In this document: one piece after another, positions 54,071 through 63,879 of the stretch | Numbering within the stretch: position 1 is the first letter of the stretch | Layout of the letters: each line of letters begins with the position of its first letter | Origin: Pseudovibrio sp. Ad37 | GTDB taxonomy: Bacteria > Pseudomonadota > Alphaproteobacteria > Rhizobiales > Stappiaceae | Assembly: GCF_001623075.1 (NCBI RefSeq) | Contig: NZ_LMCF01000012.1 | Span: 124,001 to 188,000, forward strand | DNA length: 64,000 bases | Direction: 5' to 3' | Notes under the pieces: model-generated | The model's input: the letters and a program-made list of their open reading frames with translations, nothing else | Database searches by the model: none | What the model was told of the DNA's origin: nothing | Position numbers and translations under genes: made by a program

Positions 54071-55579
54071 ATGGCGACGGAAATTCGAGTACCCACTCTG
54101 GGTGAATCCGTAACCGAGGCAACAATCGCTCAATGGTTCAAAAAACCGGGCGATGCGGTGAATGCAGATGAGCCACTGGTTGAGCTGGAAACAGACAAGG
54201 TAACTGTTGAAGTGCCTGCACCTGTAGCCGGTAAACTGGACAGCATTGATGTGAAAGAAGGCGAGACTGTTGAAGTTGGCACCCTTCTTGGTTCCATCGC
54301 AGAGGGCGCAGCTGGTGCTGTGTCCGCTCCTGCTGCCGAAGCTGCACCGGCTGCTAAAGCAGCGCCTACTGCAGCTGCTGAAACAGTTGAAGTTCTGGTA
54401 CCACACGCTGGTGAAAGTGTTACCGAAGCTGAAGTTGGCGAATGGTCAGTTAAAGTTGGTGACGTTGTAAAGGCTGACGATATCCTCGTTGAGCTGGAAA
54501 CAGACAAAGCTGCTCAGGAAGTACCTAGCCCAGTTGCTGGTACCGTGGTTGAAATCGCTCAGGCAACTGGCGCAACTGTTGAGCCTGGTAACCTGCTCTG
54601 CAAAATCGCTAAAGGCGACGGCGCAGCTGTTGCCGCTGCTGCTCCGGCAGCTGCCGCAACAGCTCCAGTGGTTTCTGGCACAAGCATGCCAGCAGCACCT
54701 TCTGCAGCAAAGATGATGGCTGAAAAAGGTCTCTCCGCTGATCAGGTTGCAGGCTCTGGCAAGCGCGGTCAGGTTCTTAAAGGTGATGTTCTCGCAGCTG
54801 TTGCTGCTGGCGTTTCTGCTGCTCCGGCAGCTGCTCCAGCTCCTGTTGCAGTGCGCGTCGTTTCAGCTCCGACTGACGAAGTGCGTGAAGAACGTGTTCG
54901 CATGACCAAGCTACGCCAGACGATTGCGCGCCGCTTGAAAGATGCTCAGAACACTGCGGCTATGCTGACCACTTACAACGAAGTGGACATGAAGCCGATC
55001 ATGGACCTGCGCAAGCAGTACAAGGACATCTTTGAGAAGAAGCACGGCGTAAAGCTTGGCTTCATGGGTTTCTTCACCAAAGCAATTACCCATGCTCTTA
55101 AAGAAATCCCGGCTGTAAACGCTGAGATCGATGGCACTGACATCATCTACAAAAACTACGCTCATATCGGTGTTGCTGTTGGCACGCCTAAGGGTCTAGT
55201 GGTCCCTGTTGTTCGTGATGCAGACCAGATGTCTATTGCTGAAATCGAAAAAGAAATCGGCAACCTCGGTCGTAAAGGCCGTGATGGCAAGCTCTCCATG
55301 GCAGACATGCAGGGTGGTACCTTCACCGTTTCCAATGGTGGCGTCTACGGTTCCCTGATGTCCTCTCCAATCCTGAACGCACCGCAGTCCGGTATCCTCG
55401 GCATGCACAAAATTCAGGAGCGTCCGGTTGCGATCAACGGTCAGGTAGAAATCCGTCCGATGATGTATCTGGCTCTGTCTTACGATCACCGTATCGTTGA
55501 CGGCAAAGAGGCAGTGACCTTCCTGGTTCGCGTTAAAGAGAGCCTTGAAGATCCACAGCGTCTGATTCTGGACCTCTGA
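54071..55579 (+). CDS. sucB: 2-oxoglutarate dehydrogenase E2 component with two lipoyl domains
   Basis: Dihydrolipoyl succinyltransferase core, 502 residues. Two tandem lipoyl domains are present: lipoyl-Lys43 in [12 protein letters not shown] and Lys145 in [12 protein letters not shown], separated by an Ala/Pro linker; most SucB proteins have one (about 400 residues). A peripheral-subunit-binding domain ([20 protein letters not shown]) and the acyltransferase domain follow, with catalytic [13 protein letters not shown]. Confidence 0.95.
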   Translation: MATEIRVPTLGESVTEATIAQWFKKPGDAVNADEPLVELETDKVTVEVPAPVAGKLDSIDVKEGETVEVGTLLGSIAEGAAGAVSAPAAEAAPAAKAAPTAAAETVEVLVPHAGESVTEAEVGEWSVKVGDVVKADDILVELETDKAAQEVPSPVAGTVVEIAQATGATVEPGNLLCKIAKGDGAAVAAAAPAAAATAPVVSGTSMPAAPSAAKMMAEKGLSADQVAGSGKRGQVLKGDVLAAVAAGVSAAPAAAPAPVAVRVVSAPTDEVREERVRMTKLRQTIARRLKDAQNTAAMLTTYNEVDMKPIMDLRKQYKDIFEKKHGVKLGFMGFFTKAITHALKEIPAVNAEIDGTDIIYKNYAHIGVAVGTPKGLVVPVVRDADQMSIAEIEKEIGNLGRKGRDGKLSMADMQGGTFTVSNGGVYGSLMSSPILNAPQSGILGMHKIQERPVAINGQVEIRPMMYLALSYDHRIVDGKEAVTFLVRVKESLEDPQRLILDL

Positions 55580-55586
55580 TATAAAC

Positions 55587-55617
55587 GTGCCCGGCACTGG
55601 CCGGGCACATTTGTTTT
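55587..55617 (+). terminator. Terminator between sucB and lpdA
   Basis: gtgcccggc (55587-55595) / gccgggcac (55600-55608), then atttgtttt. It would reduce lpdA readthrough, so lpdA may also have its own promoter in 55618-55680. Confidence 0.82.
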
Positions 55618-55680
55618 AAGGGAAATTGGCGCACTTCTCTTCGTTGCAGCCTTCTCCCGTCTACTTACAGGGATTTGCAA

Positions 55681-57084
55681 ATGTCCTACGATCTCGTCGT
55701 CATCGGTACCGGCCCAGGCGGTTATGTTTGTGCAATCAAGGCAGCTCAGCTCGGCATGAAAGTTGCTGTGGTTGAGAAACGTAAGACCCATGGTGGTACC
55801 TGCCTGAACATCGGTTGTATTCCATCCAAAGCTCTGCTGCATGCCTCTGAAATGTTCGAGGAAGCAAACCACAGCTTTGAAGCCCTTGGCATCAAAACTT
55901 CCAAGCCAAAAGTGGACTGGAAGGCAATGCTGGCGCACAAAGATAAAGTGATCGACGGCAATGTGACCGGTATCGATTACCTCTTCAAAAAGAACAAGAT
56001 CGACGTTCACTTTGGTACTGGCCGCGTGCTGGGTGCTGGTCGCGTAGAAGTAAAAGCTGAAGACGGCTCAACTTCCATCGTGGAAACCAAGAACATCGTG
56101 ATCGCAACAGGTTCTGACGTAATGCCTCTGCCAGGTATCGAGATCGACGAAAAAACTGTCGTCTCTTCAACTGGTGCCCTGTCTCTGGATAAAGTGCCGA
56201 ACCGTATGACCGTTGTCGGCGCTGGCGTTATTGGTCTTGAGCTTGGTTCTGTCTACGCCCGTCTCGGTGCTGAAGTGACAGTTGTTGAGTTCATGGACAA
56301 GATCCTTGGCCCAATGGATGCAGACGTTTCCAAACAGTTCCTGCGCATGCTGAAAAAGCAAGGCCTCAAGTTCAAGCTGTCCTCCAAAGTAACTGCAGTT
56401 CAGAAAAAAGGCCGTGCTCTGGAAGTGACTGTTGAGCCAGCAGCAGGTGAAGCCGCTGCCGCAACTCTGGATGCAGACGTGGTTCTCGTCGCAATCGGTC
56501 GCCGTCCATACACGGAAGGTCTTGGTCTGGCAGAAGCAGGTGTTGAGCTGGACGAGCGTGGCCGCGTGAAGACAGACAACCACTACAAAACCAACGTTGA
56601 CGGTATCTTTGCTATCGGTGATGTGATTGCTGGCCCGATGCTTGCGCACAAAGCGGAAGACGAAGGTGTTGCAGTTGCAGAAATGCTCTCAGGTCAGGCT
56701 GGTCACGTAAACTATGACGTCATTCCTGGCGTTGTTTACACCTCTCCTGAAGTGGCCAGCGTTGGCAAAACTGAAGAAGAGCTGAAAGCTGCTGGCATCA
56801 AATTCAAGTCCGGCAAGTTCCCGTTTTCCGCAAACGGTCGTGCAAAAGCAATGCTGCACACCGACGGTTTCGTGAAAGTGCTGGCTGACACTGAAACAGA
56901 TCGCGTGCTCGGCGTTCATATCGTTGGCTTTGGTGCTGGCGAAATGATCCACGAAGCATGTGTTCTGATGGAATTCGGCGGTTCCTCTGAGGATCTGGGT
57001 CGCACCTGTCATGCGCACCCAACCATGTCCGAAGCAGTGAAAGAAGCTGCTATGGCAACATTCGCCAAGCCAATTCATATGTAA
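55681..57084 (+). CDS. lpdA: Dihydrolipoyl dehydrogenase (E3)
   Basis: FAD disulfide oxidoreductase, 467 residues, reoxidising the lipoamide of the oxoacid dehydrogenase complexes. FAD site [20 protein letters not shown], redox disulfide [18 protein letters not shown] site [19 protein letters not shown], and catalytic His in [14 protein letters not shown] precedes ATG 55681. Confidence 0.97.
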   Translation: MSYDLVVIGTGPGGYVCAIKAAQLGMKVAVVEKRKTHGGTCLNIGCIPSKALLHASEMFEEANHSFEALGIKTSKPKVDWKAMLAHKDKVIDGNVTGIDYLFKKNKIDVHFGTGRVLGAGRVEVKAEDGSTSIVETKNIVIATGSDVMPLPGIEIDEKTVVSSTGALSLDKVPNRMTVVGAGVIGLELGSVYARLGAEVTVVEFMDKILGPMDADVSKQFLRMLKKQGLKFKLSSKVTAVQKKGRALEVTVEPAAGEAAAATLDADVVLVAIGRRPYTEGLGLAEAGVELDERGRVKTDNHYKTNVDGIFAIGDVIAGPMLAHKAEDEGVAVAEMLSGQAGHVNYDVIPGVVYTSPEVASVGKTEEELKAAGIKFKSGKFPFSANGRAKAMLHTDGFVKVLADTETDRVLGVHIVGFGAGEMIHEACVLMEFGGSSEDLGRTCHAHPTMSEAVKEAAMATFAKPIHM

Positions 57085-57109
57085 TCTGGAATTTCTGGAT
57101 TAAAAAAAG

Positions 57110-57137
57110 AGCCGCTTCAGGAAACTGAGGCGGCTTT
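57110..57137. terminator. Bidirectional terminator after lpdA
   Basis: gccgcttcag/ctgaggcggc stem (57111-57134) with one wobble, flanked by A and T tracts, between lpdA and a convergent gene. Confidence 0.9.
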
Positions 57138-57141
57138 TTTG

Positions 57142-57573
57142 CTATTGGCGGACCAGAATATAACTGCGGGTCTTGTTCGGAATTGCTGGATCATGGTTTT
57201 CGGTGCGGACATATGCCTGAATACGCTCTCCCATTGGCCGCAGCTCAATATGCTGTGCTTTGAAGAAACCACCGAACCGGAATGTTAGAACACCAGAAAA
57301 ACTAAGCTGTCCTGCAGCCCAACCCCACTTGCAGTCGCGAGGGGAGCAGCTGGTGAAGGCACGAGCACGCACAACCAGCTGCCCGTCAAGGCATTGGCCT
57401 TCAACTTCAATCTGAGAGAGCTCTTTCAAACGCGCTTTGGGATTTTCCCAATCCCCCAGCTCTGCCATCTCTAATTTGCGGACTTCACAGGCGGTTGGCG
57501 CTTGAGCTGCTGAAACAAGAAAAGCAAACGTGCAGAAGAATATGCACAAAAATGGTGTTTGTCTAAGTTTCAT
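57142..57573 (-). CDS. Small secreted protein of unknown function
   Basis: 143 residues with a signal peptide (FLCIFFCTFAFLVSAAQA) and five Cys in the mature part (ACEVRKLEM, GQCLDGQL, SCSPRDCKWGWAAGQL), suggesting disulfides. GVLTFRFGGFFKAQHIELRP is a likely beta region. Not recognised as a family. ATG 57573 has GGGGAG upstream. Confidence 0.6.
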   Translation of the reverse strand: MKLRQTPFLCIFFCTFAFLVSAAQAPTACEVRKLEMAELGDWENPKARLKELSQIEVEGQCLDGQLVVRARAFTSCSPRDCKWGWAAGQLSFSGVLTFRFGGFFKAQHIELRPMGERIQAYVRTENHDPAIPNKTRSYILVRQ

Positions 57574-57652
57574 GACTAAAAGCTCCCCGCCTAGTCCTCT
57601 CATATATCAATTTAGATGGGCTCTGCGAGGAGTAAATGCGTGTTTTATCCTA

Positions 57653-58294
57653 TCACCCTAGGTCTTTTACGCTTTTGACGATGTCCTGAAGCTTGCGCGT
57701 AGCTGCGGATGGACTGGATGCCCCACAGATTGCTGAAATAACTGCAATCCCATCAGCTCCAGCTTTGATCACCTGATCCGCATTCGCAAGCGAAATTCCG
57801 CCAATTCCGACCACAGGCAACTGAGATTGAACCGTTAAACCGGCAAAGCTCTGCATACCCATATCAGCCGCATCATCCTTACTGTTCGTCGGGAAGCATG
57901 CGCCTATACCAAGGTAATCACAGGCGGAAATGTCCGCAGCATCCAACTCATCCTGAGTGCTGACCGAAAGACCTAGCAGCTTATCAGAGCCGATCAACTC
58001 CCGGGCTTTCGTGGCAACCATATCATCCTGCCCAACATGAACCCCGTCCGCATCAACTGCTAACGCAACATCCACACGGTCATTGATGATCAACGGCACA
58101 TTCAGCGGTTTCAACGCTCGCATCAACCGCCCTGCCAGCTCAATTTGCTCGCGCGTGCTGCCGGTCTTGTCTCTAAGCTGGACCACAGTTGCGCCGTTTT
58201 GTGCAGCTGCAACTGCAATGTCGACGGGATCCTGACCGGGGCAGTCTTGCGGCCCCAGTACCAGATAAACGGAAAGATCAAGCAACGGCTTCAT
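57653..58294 (-). CDS. thiE: Thiamine-phosphate synthase
   Basis: 213 residues. Couples HMP-PP with HET-P. VVQLRDKTGSTREQIELA, LIINDRVDVALAVDADGVHVGQDD given in part as NDRVDVALAVDADGVHVGQD, YLGIGACFPTNSKDDA and GIGGISLANADQVIKAGADG are the TIM-barrel phosphate and substrate motifs. The start (MKPLLDL) lies inside the end of thiM, a 17-base overlap. Confidence 0.95.
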   Translation of the reverse strand: MKPLLDLSVYLVLGPQDCPGQDPVDIAVAAAQNGATVVQLRDKTGSTREQIELAGRLMRALKPLNVPLIINDRVDVALAVDADGVHVGQDDMVATKARELIGSDKLLGLSVSTQDELDAADISACDYLGIGACFPTNSKDDAADMGMQSFAGLTVQSQLPVVGIGGISLANADQVIKAGADGIAVISAICGASSPSAATRKLQDIVKSVKDLG

Positions 58295-59090
58295 GCATTT
58301 CAACCCGTGTTGTTGCGTTGAGGATATCGCTGTTCAGCTGATAGAGACCGTTAATGATATCCAGCTGCAAGCTTGCTGGTCCTGCTGAATTTTTTGCAGC
58401 AATCTCACCAACAACCCCGAGAAAGACCATTGCATCAACAGCGGCATCAAACGGGTCGTCGCAAACAGCCAGTGTCGCGCCAGTCAAAGCCGTTGCCGTG
58501 CAGCCAAGACCAGTCACATAAGGCATCATCTTATCCCCGTTGGCGACTTCAGCAGTGCGTTTACCGTCTGTGATGAAATCCACCGGCCCAGAGACAACAA
58601 CAACAGCGCCTGTCTGCTGCGCCAGTTCTTTCGCTCCTGCGAGAGCAGCCTCAGAGCTATCCGTGCTATCAACGCCTTTTCCACCAGCACCCAGACCAGC
58701 AAGTGCCATGATTTCAGAGGCATTGCCACGGATGACGCTCGGCTTATTCTCCAGTAATTCACCAGCTAACTTGGTGCGGAAGGTCAGCGCTCCAACCGCC
58801 ACCGGGTCCAGCACCCAAGGGCGACTTGCCTTATGAGCGGCAGCGGTCGCCAACTTCATTGCCTCTGCCTGAGCAGGGGTAACCGTGCCCACGTTGACCA
58901 CTAATGCACCTGCAACACCAGCAAGTTCAGGGGCTTCCTCCGGGCCATCCACCATGGCAGGGGAGGCGCCAATGGCCAGCAGGGCGTTGGCTGTGGTGTT
59001 CGCCACCACGATGTTCGTCATGTTATGGACGAGTGGACTGTTGTCACGAATTGCGGAAAGAGTTGCGCAAGCGCTTTCGACACGACCCAT
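58278..59090 (-). CDS. thiM: Hydroxyethylthiazole kinase
   Basis: 270 residues, phosphorylating salvaged 4-methyl-5-hydroxyethylthiazole. PLVHNMTNIVVANTTANALL, GASPAMVDGPEEAPELAG, KASRPWVLDPVAVGAL and VTGLGCTATALTGA (general base Cys) are all in place. First gene of a TPP-riboswitch-controlled thiM-thiE salvage operon; thiD is not adjacent. Confidence 0.96.
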   Translation of the reverse strand: MGRVESACATLSAIRDNSPLVHNMTNIVVANTTANALLAIGASPAMVDGPEEAPELAGVAGALVVNVGTVTPAQAEAMKLATAAAHKASRPWVLDPVAVGALTFRTKLAGELLENKPSVIRGNASEIMALAGLGAGGKGVDSTDSSEAALAGAKELAQQTGAVVVVSGPVDFITDGKRTAEVANGDKMMPYVTGLGCTATALTGATLAVCDDPFDAAVDAMVFLGVVGEIAAKNSAGPASLQLDIINGLYQLNSDILNATTRVEMHEAVA

Positions 59091-59177
59091 TTTTATCCTC
59101 GGTCTTGTTGTGCGAAAGAGAGCTGGTATCAGGGACTTGGCAAACTGCCAGACAATCTATCCCCCAACACGGCGTGA

Positions 59178-59262
59178 GTGCTCCCTTCGCTGGAATTATC
59201 CAGAGCAGGTTCTTCGAGTATGATCTCAGCCACAACACAAGTGTCGGGCACCCCGTTTCACA
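59178..59262 (-). ncRNA. TPP riboswitch (THI element)
   Basis: Minus strand reads ACGGGGTGCCC, then GTGGCTGAGATCATACTC, GAACCTGCTCTGGATAATTC and CAGCGAAGGGAGC, the complete thiamine pyrophosphate aptamer. It ends about 90 bases before thiM, leaving room for an expression platform. Confidence 0.95.
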
Positions 59263-59324
59263 GTGCTGAACCTAGGGGATCTGCTAAGGGAGATCAAGGT
59301 GATGTGCGGGAGGGGGACAACCTA

Positions 59325-60284
59325 TCAACGACGCGGGTGTGCCTTGTCATAAGCGTCCAACAGCTGTGCACTGTTCACTTCCGTATAAATCTGTGTGGTA
59401 GAAAGGCTTGCGTGCCCCAGTAGCTCCTGAATGCTCCTCAAATCCCCGCCTTCAGACAGCAAATGAGTTGCAAACGAATGGCGTAAAGCGTGAGGAGTTG
59501 CGGTGTCTGGTAGACCAAGAGCACTGCGGATCTTTTGCATGGCCAGCTGGATCATGCGCGCATTCAGCGGGCCACCACGAACCCCGCGAAACAGCGGTGA
59601 GCTGCCTGACAGAACATAAGGGCACTGCTTTTTGTAGGCTTCAATAGCTTCTATTACCACTGGCAGAACCGGAACAAGCCGTTCTTTGTTGCCTTTACCG
59701 CGAATCTTCAGCGACTTATCCCCCTCCTTCGGCGCTGAGGCCGATGTCAGAGACAGCGCTTCAGAGATACGGAGACCGCAACCGTAGAGCAGTGTGAACA
59801 CCGCTGCGTTGCGGGATTCAACCCAGGGAGTGTCCTCAAAAGCGAGATCGCTGCTGACAATCGCTTTGGCTTCCTCAATGGGGATAGGCTTGGGCAGGCT
59901 GCGGGGAAGTCTTGGCGTGCGAACAGCAGCAGCACCAGCCGCATTCACCTCACCGCGCTCCTCCAGAAACGAGAGGAAGGAACGGATGCCAGCAAGGCCA
60001 CGGGCAAGTGTTCGCGTCTGTGCGCCATCCCTCCGGCGGGTTGCCAGAAATGCGCGAAAGTCCTTTGGTTTCAAAGACTCCAGATGCCGCAGAGCAACCG
60101 GTTCACCTTCATAACTGGTCATGAAGCGCAGGAACTGACGGGTATCGCGTTCATACGCTTCCAGTGTTCGTTCAGCCAGTCGCCGTTCAGAGCCCAGATG
60201 ATCAATCCAGTCTTCAATCGCTGCGGTAACATCTGGTTTGCAGATGATGAGTAAGTCTTCGCCGCTATCAAGGGAATTTGCCAT
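59325..60284 (-). CDS. xerC: Tyrosine recombinase XerC
   Basis: Chromosome-dimer-resolution recombinase, 319 residues. N-terminal SAM-like domain (WIDHLGSERRLAERTLEAY); catalytic residues Arg in LYGCGLRISEALSL, Lys in RGKGNKERLVP, His-x-x-Arg in HALRHSFATHLL, His in LGHASLSTTQIY and nucleophile Tyr in the same segment. ATG 60284 chosen over TTG 60290. Faces left toward the TPP riboswitch; chromosomal, not an island integrase by its position and sequence. Confidence 0.92.
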   Translation of the reverse strand: MANSLDSGEDLLIICKPDVTAAIEDWIDHLGSERRLAERTLEAYERDTRQFLRFMTSYEGEPVALRHLESLKPKDFRAFLATRRRDGAQTRTLARGLAGIRSFLSFLEERGEVNAAGAAAVRTPRLPRSLPKPIPIEEAKAIVSSDLAFEDTPWVESRNAAVFTLLYGCGLRISEALSLTSASAPKEGDKSLKIRGKGNKERLVPVLPVVIEAIEAYKKQCPYVLSGSSPLFRGVRGGPLNARMIQLAMQKIRSALGLPDTATPHALRHSFATHLLSEGGDLRSIQELLGHASLSTTQIYTEVNSAQLLDAYDKAHPRR

Positions 60285-60365
60285 TCGCAAAGTGTAAGCG
60301 CCAAATCTGGCTGAATGGTTACCAAAAGATAAACATACACGCCTTTACGAAAGGCCTGCGCAAAT

Positions 60366-61451
60366 TTAGTTGATGACGATTGGCTGTCCGTGATCACTGA
60401 TGATCCGGTCAATTTCCTGCCGAGCGGCCATCGCAAACCGTTTCTGGTTCTCGGTTGGCATCACAGAATCCCCCAGAACGACGATGTTCTCGTCATTAAA
60501 CCGGTTCGCCGGGCCTGTGTAATTGAAGCTGCCAACAATCATAATGCTATCATCGATTACCATAAGCTTATGGTGAAGCTTGCCAATTCGGCTTGAACCG
60601 CGAACGAAATGCAAATCAGCGCCAGCTTCCGCTAAAGGCTGAGTGGCTGCCCAGTCCTGTCCGCCTTGCCGGGCATCAAGCGCACCACGCACCTTTCGCC
60701 CAGCCTCCATCAGCAGCAACATGGCATCATCAATGCCGGAGCTTTTGGAGAAGGTGAAGATAGCAAAGTCCACTCGTTCCTTAGCTTTTGTCATCTGTTT
60801 GGTGACTTCCATCTCTGGTGCGTGGTCCGGTGCAAAGCAAACTTTCACGCGGATGTCGTCAACAATCACTTCTTTCGGTGTGTTCTCGGCTTCGTTGTCA
60901 TCAACGCTGTATCGGCCAAATCGCCCCCGTTTAATCTCCCTGAATTCCCGTTCAAAGATATCGGCAACCTTCTCATTCTTGATGATGAGAAGATGGTTCA
61001 GGTTGCGATGTGTGCCGGTCTCAGTGAAGTTTGTGGAGCCGGTCAGAACAGCATTGCCATCGCGAATGATGAATTTCTGATGGAATATCCGTGGGTTAAA
61101 GTCAGTCCGAACCCACACCTTAGAGCGCAGCAACGCCGCATGAAGTTGCCGGTTCACCTCGTTCTCAACACGAGGGTCGCTTGAGTGCGGGTCGTCTGCT
61201 GGCTCATCAACGCTCAGGTAATCCGCCTCGGATACCACTCGCACCCGCACACCGCGCCGCTTTGCGTTGATAAGTGCGTTGGTTATGCGTTTATTGTCTA
61301 TTTCTTGAATTGCTATGTCGAGCGAGCGCTCTGCAGCATCAATAAACCCGATAATCTCGCCCTCAAGATCATCCAGCGGATTATCCGGTAAATGATCGAG
61401 GACTGTCTTCGGACCAACAAGGAATTTCAGATTCTCAGTTTCAACTGCCAT
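60366..61451 (-). CDS. Phospholipase D-family protein with two HKD motifs
   Basis: 361-residue cytosolic protein. The duplicated catalytic motifs are FHQKFIIRDGNAVLTGSTNF and LHHKLMVIDDSIMIVGSFNY. No signal peptide or membrane anchor. Single-chain PLD-fold proteins of this size with GSxN after each HKD are often nucleases or phosphatidyl-processing enzymes; its neighbour is an endonuclease I gene, so a nuclease role is possible. GGGAGGG precedes the ATG. Confidence 0.82.
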   Translation of the reverse strand: MAVETENLKFLVGPKTVLDHLPDNPLDDLEGEIIGFIDAAERSLDIAIQEIDNKRITNALINAKRRGVRVRVVSEADYLSVDEPADDPHSSDPRVENEVNRQLHAALLRSKVWVRTDFNPRIFHQKFIIRDGNAVLTGSTNFTETGTHRNLNHLLIIKNEKVADIFEREFREIKRGRFGRYSVDDNEAENTPKEVIVDDIRVKVCFAPDHAPEMEVTKQMTKAKERVDFAIFTFSKSSGIDDAMLLLMEAGRKVRGALDARQGGQDWAATQPLAEAGADLHFVRGSSRIGKLHHKLMVIDDSIMIVGSFNYTGPANRFNDENIVVLGDSVMPTENQKRFAMAARQEIDRIISDHGQPIVIN

Positions 61452-61541
61452 TGTACCCTCCCACCGTCATAACACCTTACCCTAGGGTAGATGATGTGTC
61501 GGTACACAATTATGACGGTAGGAAGCGAAAAGAGGACCTGG

Positions 61542-62276
61542 CTAGAAACCAACCGAAATAAGCGGATTGGTGTTACCCTGAATTTCCAGGATGCGAGCAT
61601 CTCGCAGTTGCTCTTCTTCAGAGACCGGATCCTCTGCCATCCAATTGTTGAACATCTCGACCTCAGTCTCTGTCAAAGGCATGCCGTAGGTGGTCTGCAT
61701 GTACAGATAGATCCGCGCAATATCACCACGGGTCTCCGCCATCGGCTCGGCAACTTTCCGGCTGCTGTCAATCTCAAAATCACAGGCGCCATAAGTTCTG
61801 TTTTCGCCAGTAATAACGGCCATGCGATAATTGGAGCGGTCCCCGTTTAACTCACCAACGGCTGGAACGAGGTTATGGAGGTCAGCTTCCATGCGCTTGA
61901 AATCTGCATCAACTTTAGAGCAGCACCGGCGGCCCTTGTAGGATTTGCCCTTCTTCGTGGTACAGGCGGGGTCACCTTCACTCCAGCAAGCCCGGGTTTT
62001 GCCAAAACGTGAAGCTGGAACAATGTGCTCCCACTCAATCCGCTTGCCGCGCTTGGCGTTTTTGCGCGGGGTATACCCGCAACTGTCCGCATCAACCTGC
62101 TTCTTTCCATTGTAGGTGCAACCACAATAGAAGGTCTCACGATACTCCTCTGATGGATAAATATGCTTTTCCAGCAAGCGCTTAGCCTGAGAGAAGCTGG
62201 TTGGCGGTGCAGAAAAGGCTGCAGTTGTCCAGATGCAAGCCAAAAGGGCAGCAGAGAATACGATGAGGTTACGCAT
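61542..62276 (-). CDS. endA: Endonuclease I (secreted DNase, EndA/Dns family)
   Basis: 244 residues with signal peptide (LIVFSAALLACIWTTAAFSA). The beta-beta-alpha-metal catalytic motif IEWEHIVPASRFG and DLHNLVPAVGELNGDRSNY are characteristic; eight or more Cys (FYCGCTYNGKKQ, DSCGYTP, GRRCCSKVD) would form periplasmic disulfides. Degrades extracellular or periplasmic DNA. Monocistronic. Confidence 0.92.
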   Translation of the reverse strand: MRNLIVFSAALLACIWTTAAFSAPPTSFSQAKRLLEKHIYPSEEYRETFYCGCTYNGKKQVDADSCGYTPRKNAKRGKRIEWEHIVPASRFGKTRACWSEGDPACTTKKGKSYKGRRCCSKVDADFKRMEADLHNLVPAVGELNGDRSNYRMAVITGENRTYGACDFEIDSSRKVAEPMAETRGDIARIYLYMQTTYGMPLTETEVEMFNNWMAEDPVSEEEQLRDARILEIQGNTNPLISVGF

Positions 62277-62632
62277 GAAGAAGTCTTTCGCAAGCGTATC
62301 CCTGAAAAGTGGTCTCCGGTTTCCAGGTGAGGATACGCATTAATAAAGATCTTGAATGAGGCGCGTGAATGAAATGCACGCGACATATTCAAGATCACCA
62401 TCAGAAACTGGCGAGGGAGAGTTAAGAAACCCCTGCCAACACTGTTTGACGCGGTGGATACTGGTTTGTGCCGTTCCATTTTGACCGAATGAATGGGTGT
62501 GAACCTTGCCAAGAGTGATGAAGAGGAGAGAAATAGTACTTAGCGAAAATGCACAGCCTAAGGCTTTGCTTGTGAGGTTTTTCGGGAAATACTAGCTGTT
62601 TCTTATTTTGAACAGGGAGCATTGGCAGCTAA
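62277..62632. other. Gene-free stretch with one long hairpin, endA to transglutaminase-like gene
   Basis: gatcttgaat (62348-62357) pairs with attcaagatc (62387-62396), and inside it cgcgtg (62362-62367) with cacgcg (62377-62382): a 49-nt nearly complete hairpin. The rest appears to be divergent promoter sequence. Confidence 0.5.
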
Positions 62633-63220
62633 GTGAGGAAATACAAAGAATTTCTGCAGAAAATTATGCGGGAGAATAGCTTACGGTCTCTTCCGCAGAT
62701 CTATCACCACGTGCGCAACATCCCATACGGGTCAACTGGTAACCGAGATCCAAAGGCCGTTTATACAAGCAACGTTGGTTCTTGCTCGGGGAAACACATT
62801 CTGCTGAGAGATTTTCTTCGTGAAGCTGGATATCAAGCTGAGATCATCACGATGTTCACGTACTTCAACGAGAGCACACCTGTTCATGGAAGTTTTCCGG
62901 AAGAGCTAAAAACAATCGCTACTCGTGAACGCGTGCCGGACTTTCACCACTATGTGCGGGTGTTAGAGCAGGGGGCATGGCTCAATCTGGATGCAACCTG
63001 GCATGATGGACTTGCGAGATTCGATTTTAAAGTGAACCACGATTGGGGTGGCTCAAATCACACTGCGCTTGCATCAGTTGCAGAGCGTGAATACCCCGCT
63101 ATGGAGAACATAATTGATCTGAAAGCAGATCTCGTCTCTAGCCTGCCTCAAGACCAGCGTGATTTGCGAGCAAAGTACTTCCGGCTTGTGACGGAATGGA
63201 TTGCAACATATGCATCGTAG
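62633..63220 (+). CDS. Transglutaminase-like cysteine-protease-fold protein
   Basis: 195 residues, no signal peptide. Cys in NVGSCSGKHILLRDFLREAG, His in FHHYVRVLEQGAW and Asp in LNLDATWHDG form the transglutaminase-core Cys-His-Asp triad. The remainder is not assigned. Begins with GTG at 62633, GGGAG 13 nt upstream; ATG 62669 is an alternative start. Confidence 0.7.
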   Translation: MRKYKEFLQKIMRENSLRSLPQIYHHVRNIPYGSTGNRDPKAVYTSNVGSCSGKHILLRDFLREAGYQAEIITMFTYFNESTPVHGSFPEELKTIATRERVPDFHHYVRVLEQGAWLNLDATWHDGLARFDFKVNHDWGGSNHTALASVAEREYPAMENIIDLKADLVSSLPQDQRDLRAKYFRLVTEWIATYAS

Positions 63221-63231
63221 GGCGTGAAAAT

Positions 63232-63258
63232 AGAGTGAGTTAACTGCACTCTTAGTTT
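63232..63258. terminator. Weak bidirectional terminator
   Basis: agagtg (63232-63237) / cactct (63247-63252) between convergent genes, with short T-rich tails on both sides. Confidence 0.4.
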
Positions 63259-63271
63259 CTTTGCTGAATGG

Positions 63272-63760
63272 TTAGCTGCACAACTGCTTGGCCAAATCTT
63301 TTATCTGATGCTGAGCAAATACCTCAACGCCGTTCCTGCGCAGATCAGCAGCGACGACACCCATCCCCGAACGTGTCTGCCCATCGTGATGGCCACTATA
63401 GATGAAAGTGCTCCCGCAGGATGGGCTGCCATCAGTGAGCAATGCGAAGCGGCACCCTGTTTCAAGCGCAGTCTGCACGGCGATGCTAGCACCAAGGCGA
63501 AACTGGCTGGTGACGTCGCGCCCATTGTCTTCAAAAATTCCGCCATGGCCCTCGAGAACATCTGTGCCCAATCGGTTCTCTTCAATCTCAGTTGGTGGGC
63601 GCGGTGTTGGAAATCCTGCTGCGACTTCCGGGCAAAGGGGCACCAGAATACCGGCTTCCTTCCAACCAGTTAGAATACTGCTTTCAAGCGGTAGGCCACT
63701 GCCGTTGTAGCGGACTGGCTCACCAAGCAAGCACGCACTTATCAGGATTTTCGTGGTCAT
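63272..63760 (-). CDS. DUF523 family protein
   Basis: 162 residues. ILISACLLGEPVRYNGSG, LVPLCPEVAAGFPTPRPPTEI and LLTDGSPSCGSTFIYSG carry the conserved Cys residues of DUF523, a family possibly binding an Fe-S cluster or metal. Function not established. Confidence 0.88.
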   Translation of the reverse strand: MTTKILISACLLGEPVRYNGSGLPLESSILTGWKEAGILVPLCPEVAAGFPTPRPPTEIEENRLGTDVLEGHGGIFEDNGRDVTSQFRLGASIAVQTALETGCRFALLTDGSPSCGSTFIYSGHHDGQTRSGMGVVAADLRRNGVEVFAQHQIKDLAKQLCS

Positions 63761-63817
63761 ACTGCGGATACCTGAGTTTTAGATAGGCTTGGGCTGGCTG
63801 AGACTGCACGATAAAAC

Positions 63818-63846
63818 AAAAAACGCGGACCCAAAGGCCCGCGCTT
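63818..63846 (-). terminator. Terminator of the transaldolase gene
   Basis: Minus strand GCGCGGGCC-TTTG-GGTCCGCG (about 63843-63821) followed by TTTTTTGTTTT. Confidence 0.85.
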
Positions 63847-63879
63847 AATATCATCGCGATATGCGAAAAAACAAAGAGC

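Noticed and set aside
59325-60284. Tyrosine recombinase as an integrase of a mobile element
   Set aside because: Sequence and context fit chromosomal XerC; there is no att-like repeat, tRNA gene or cargo next to it.
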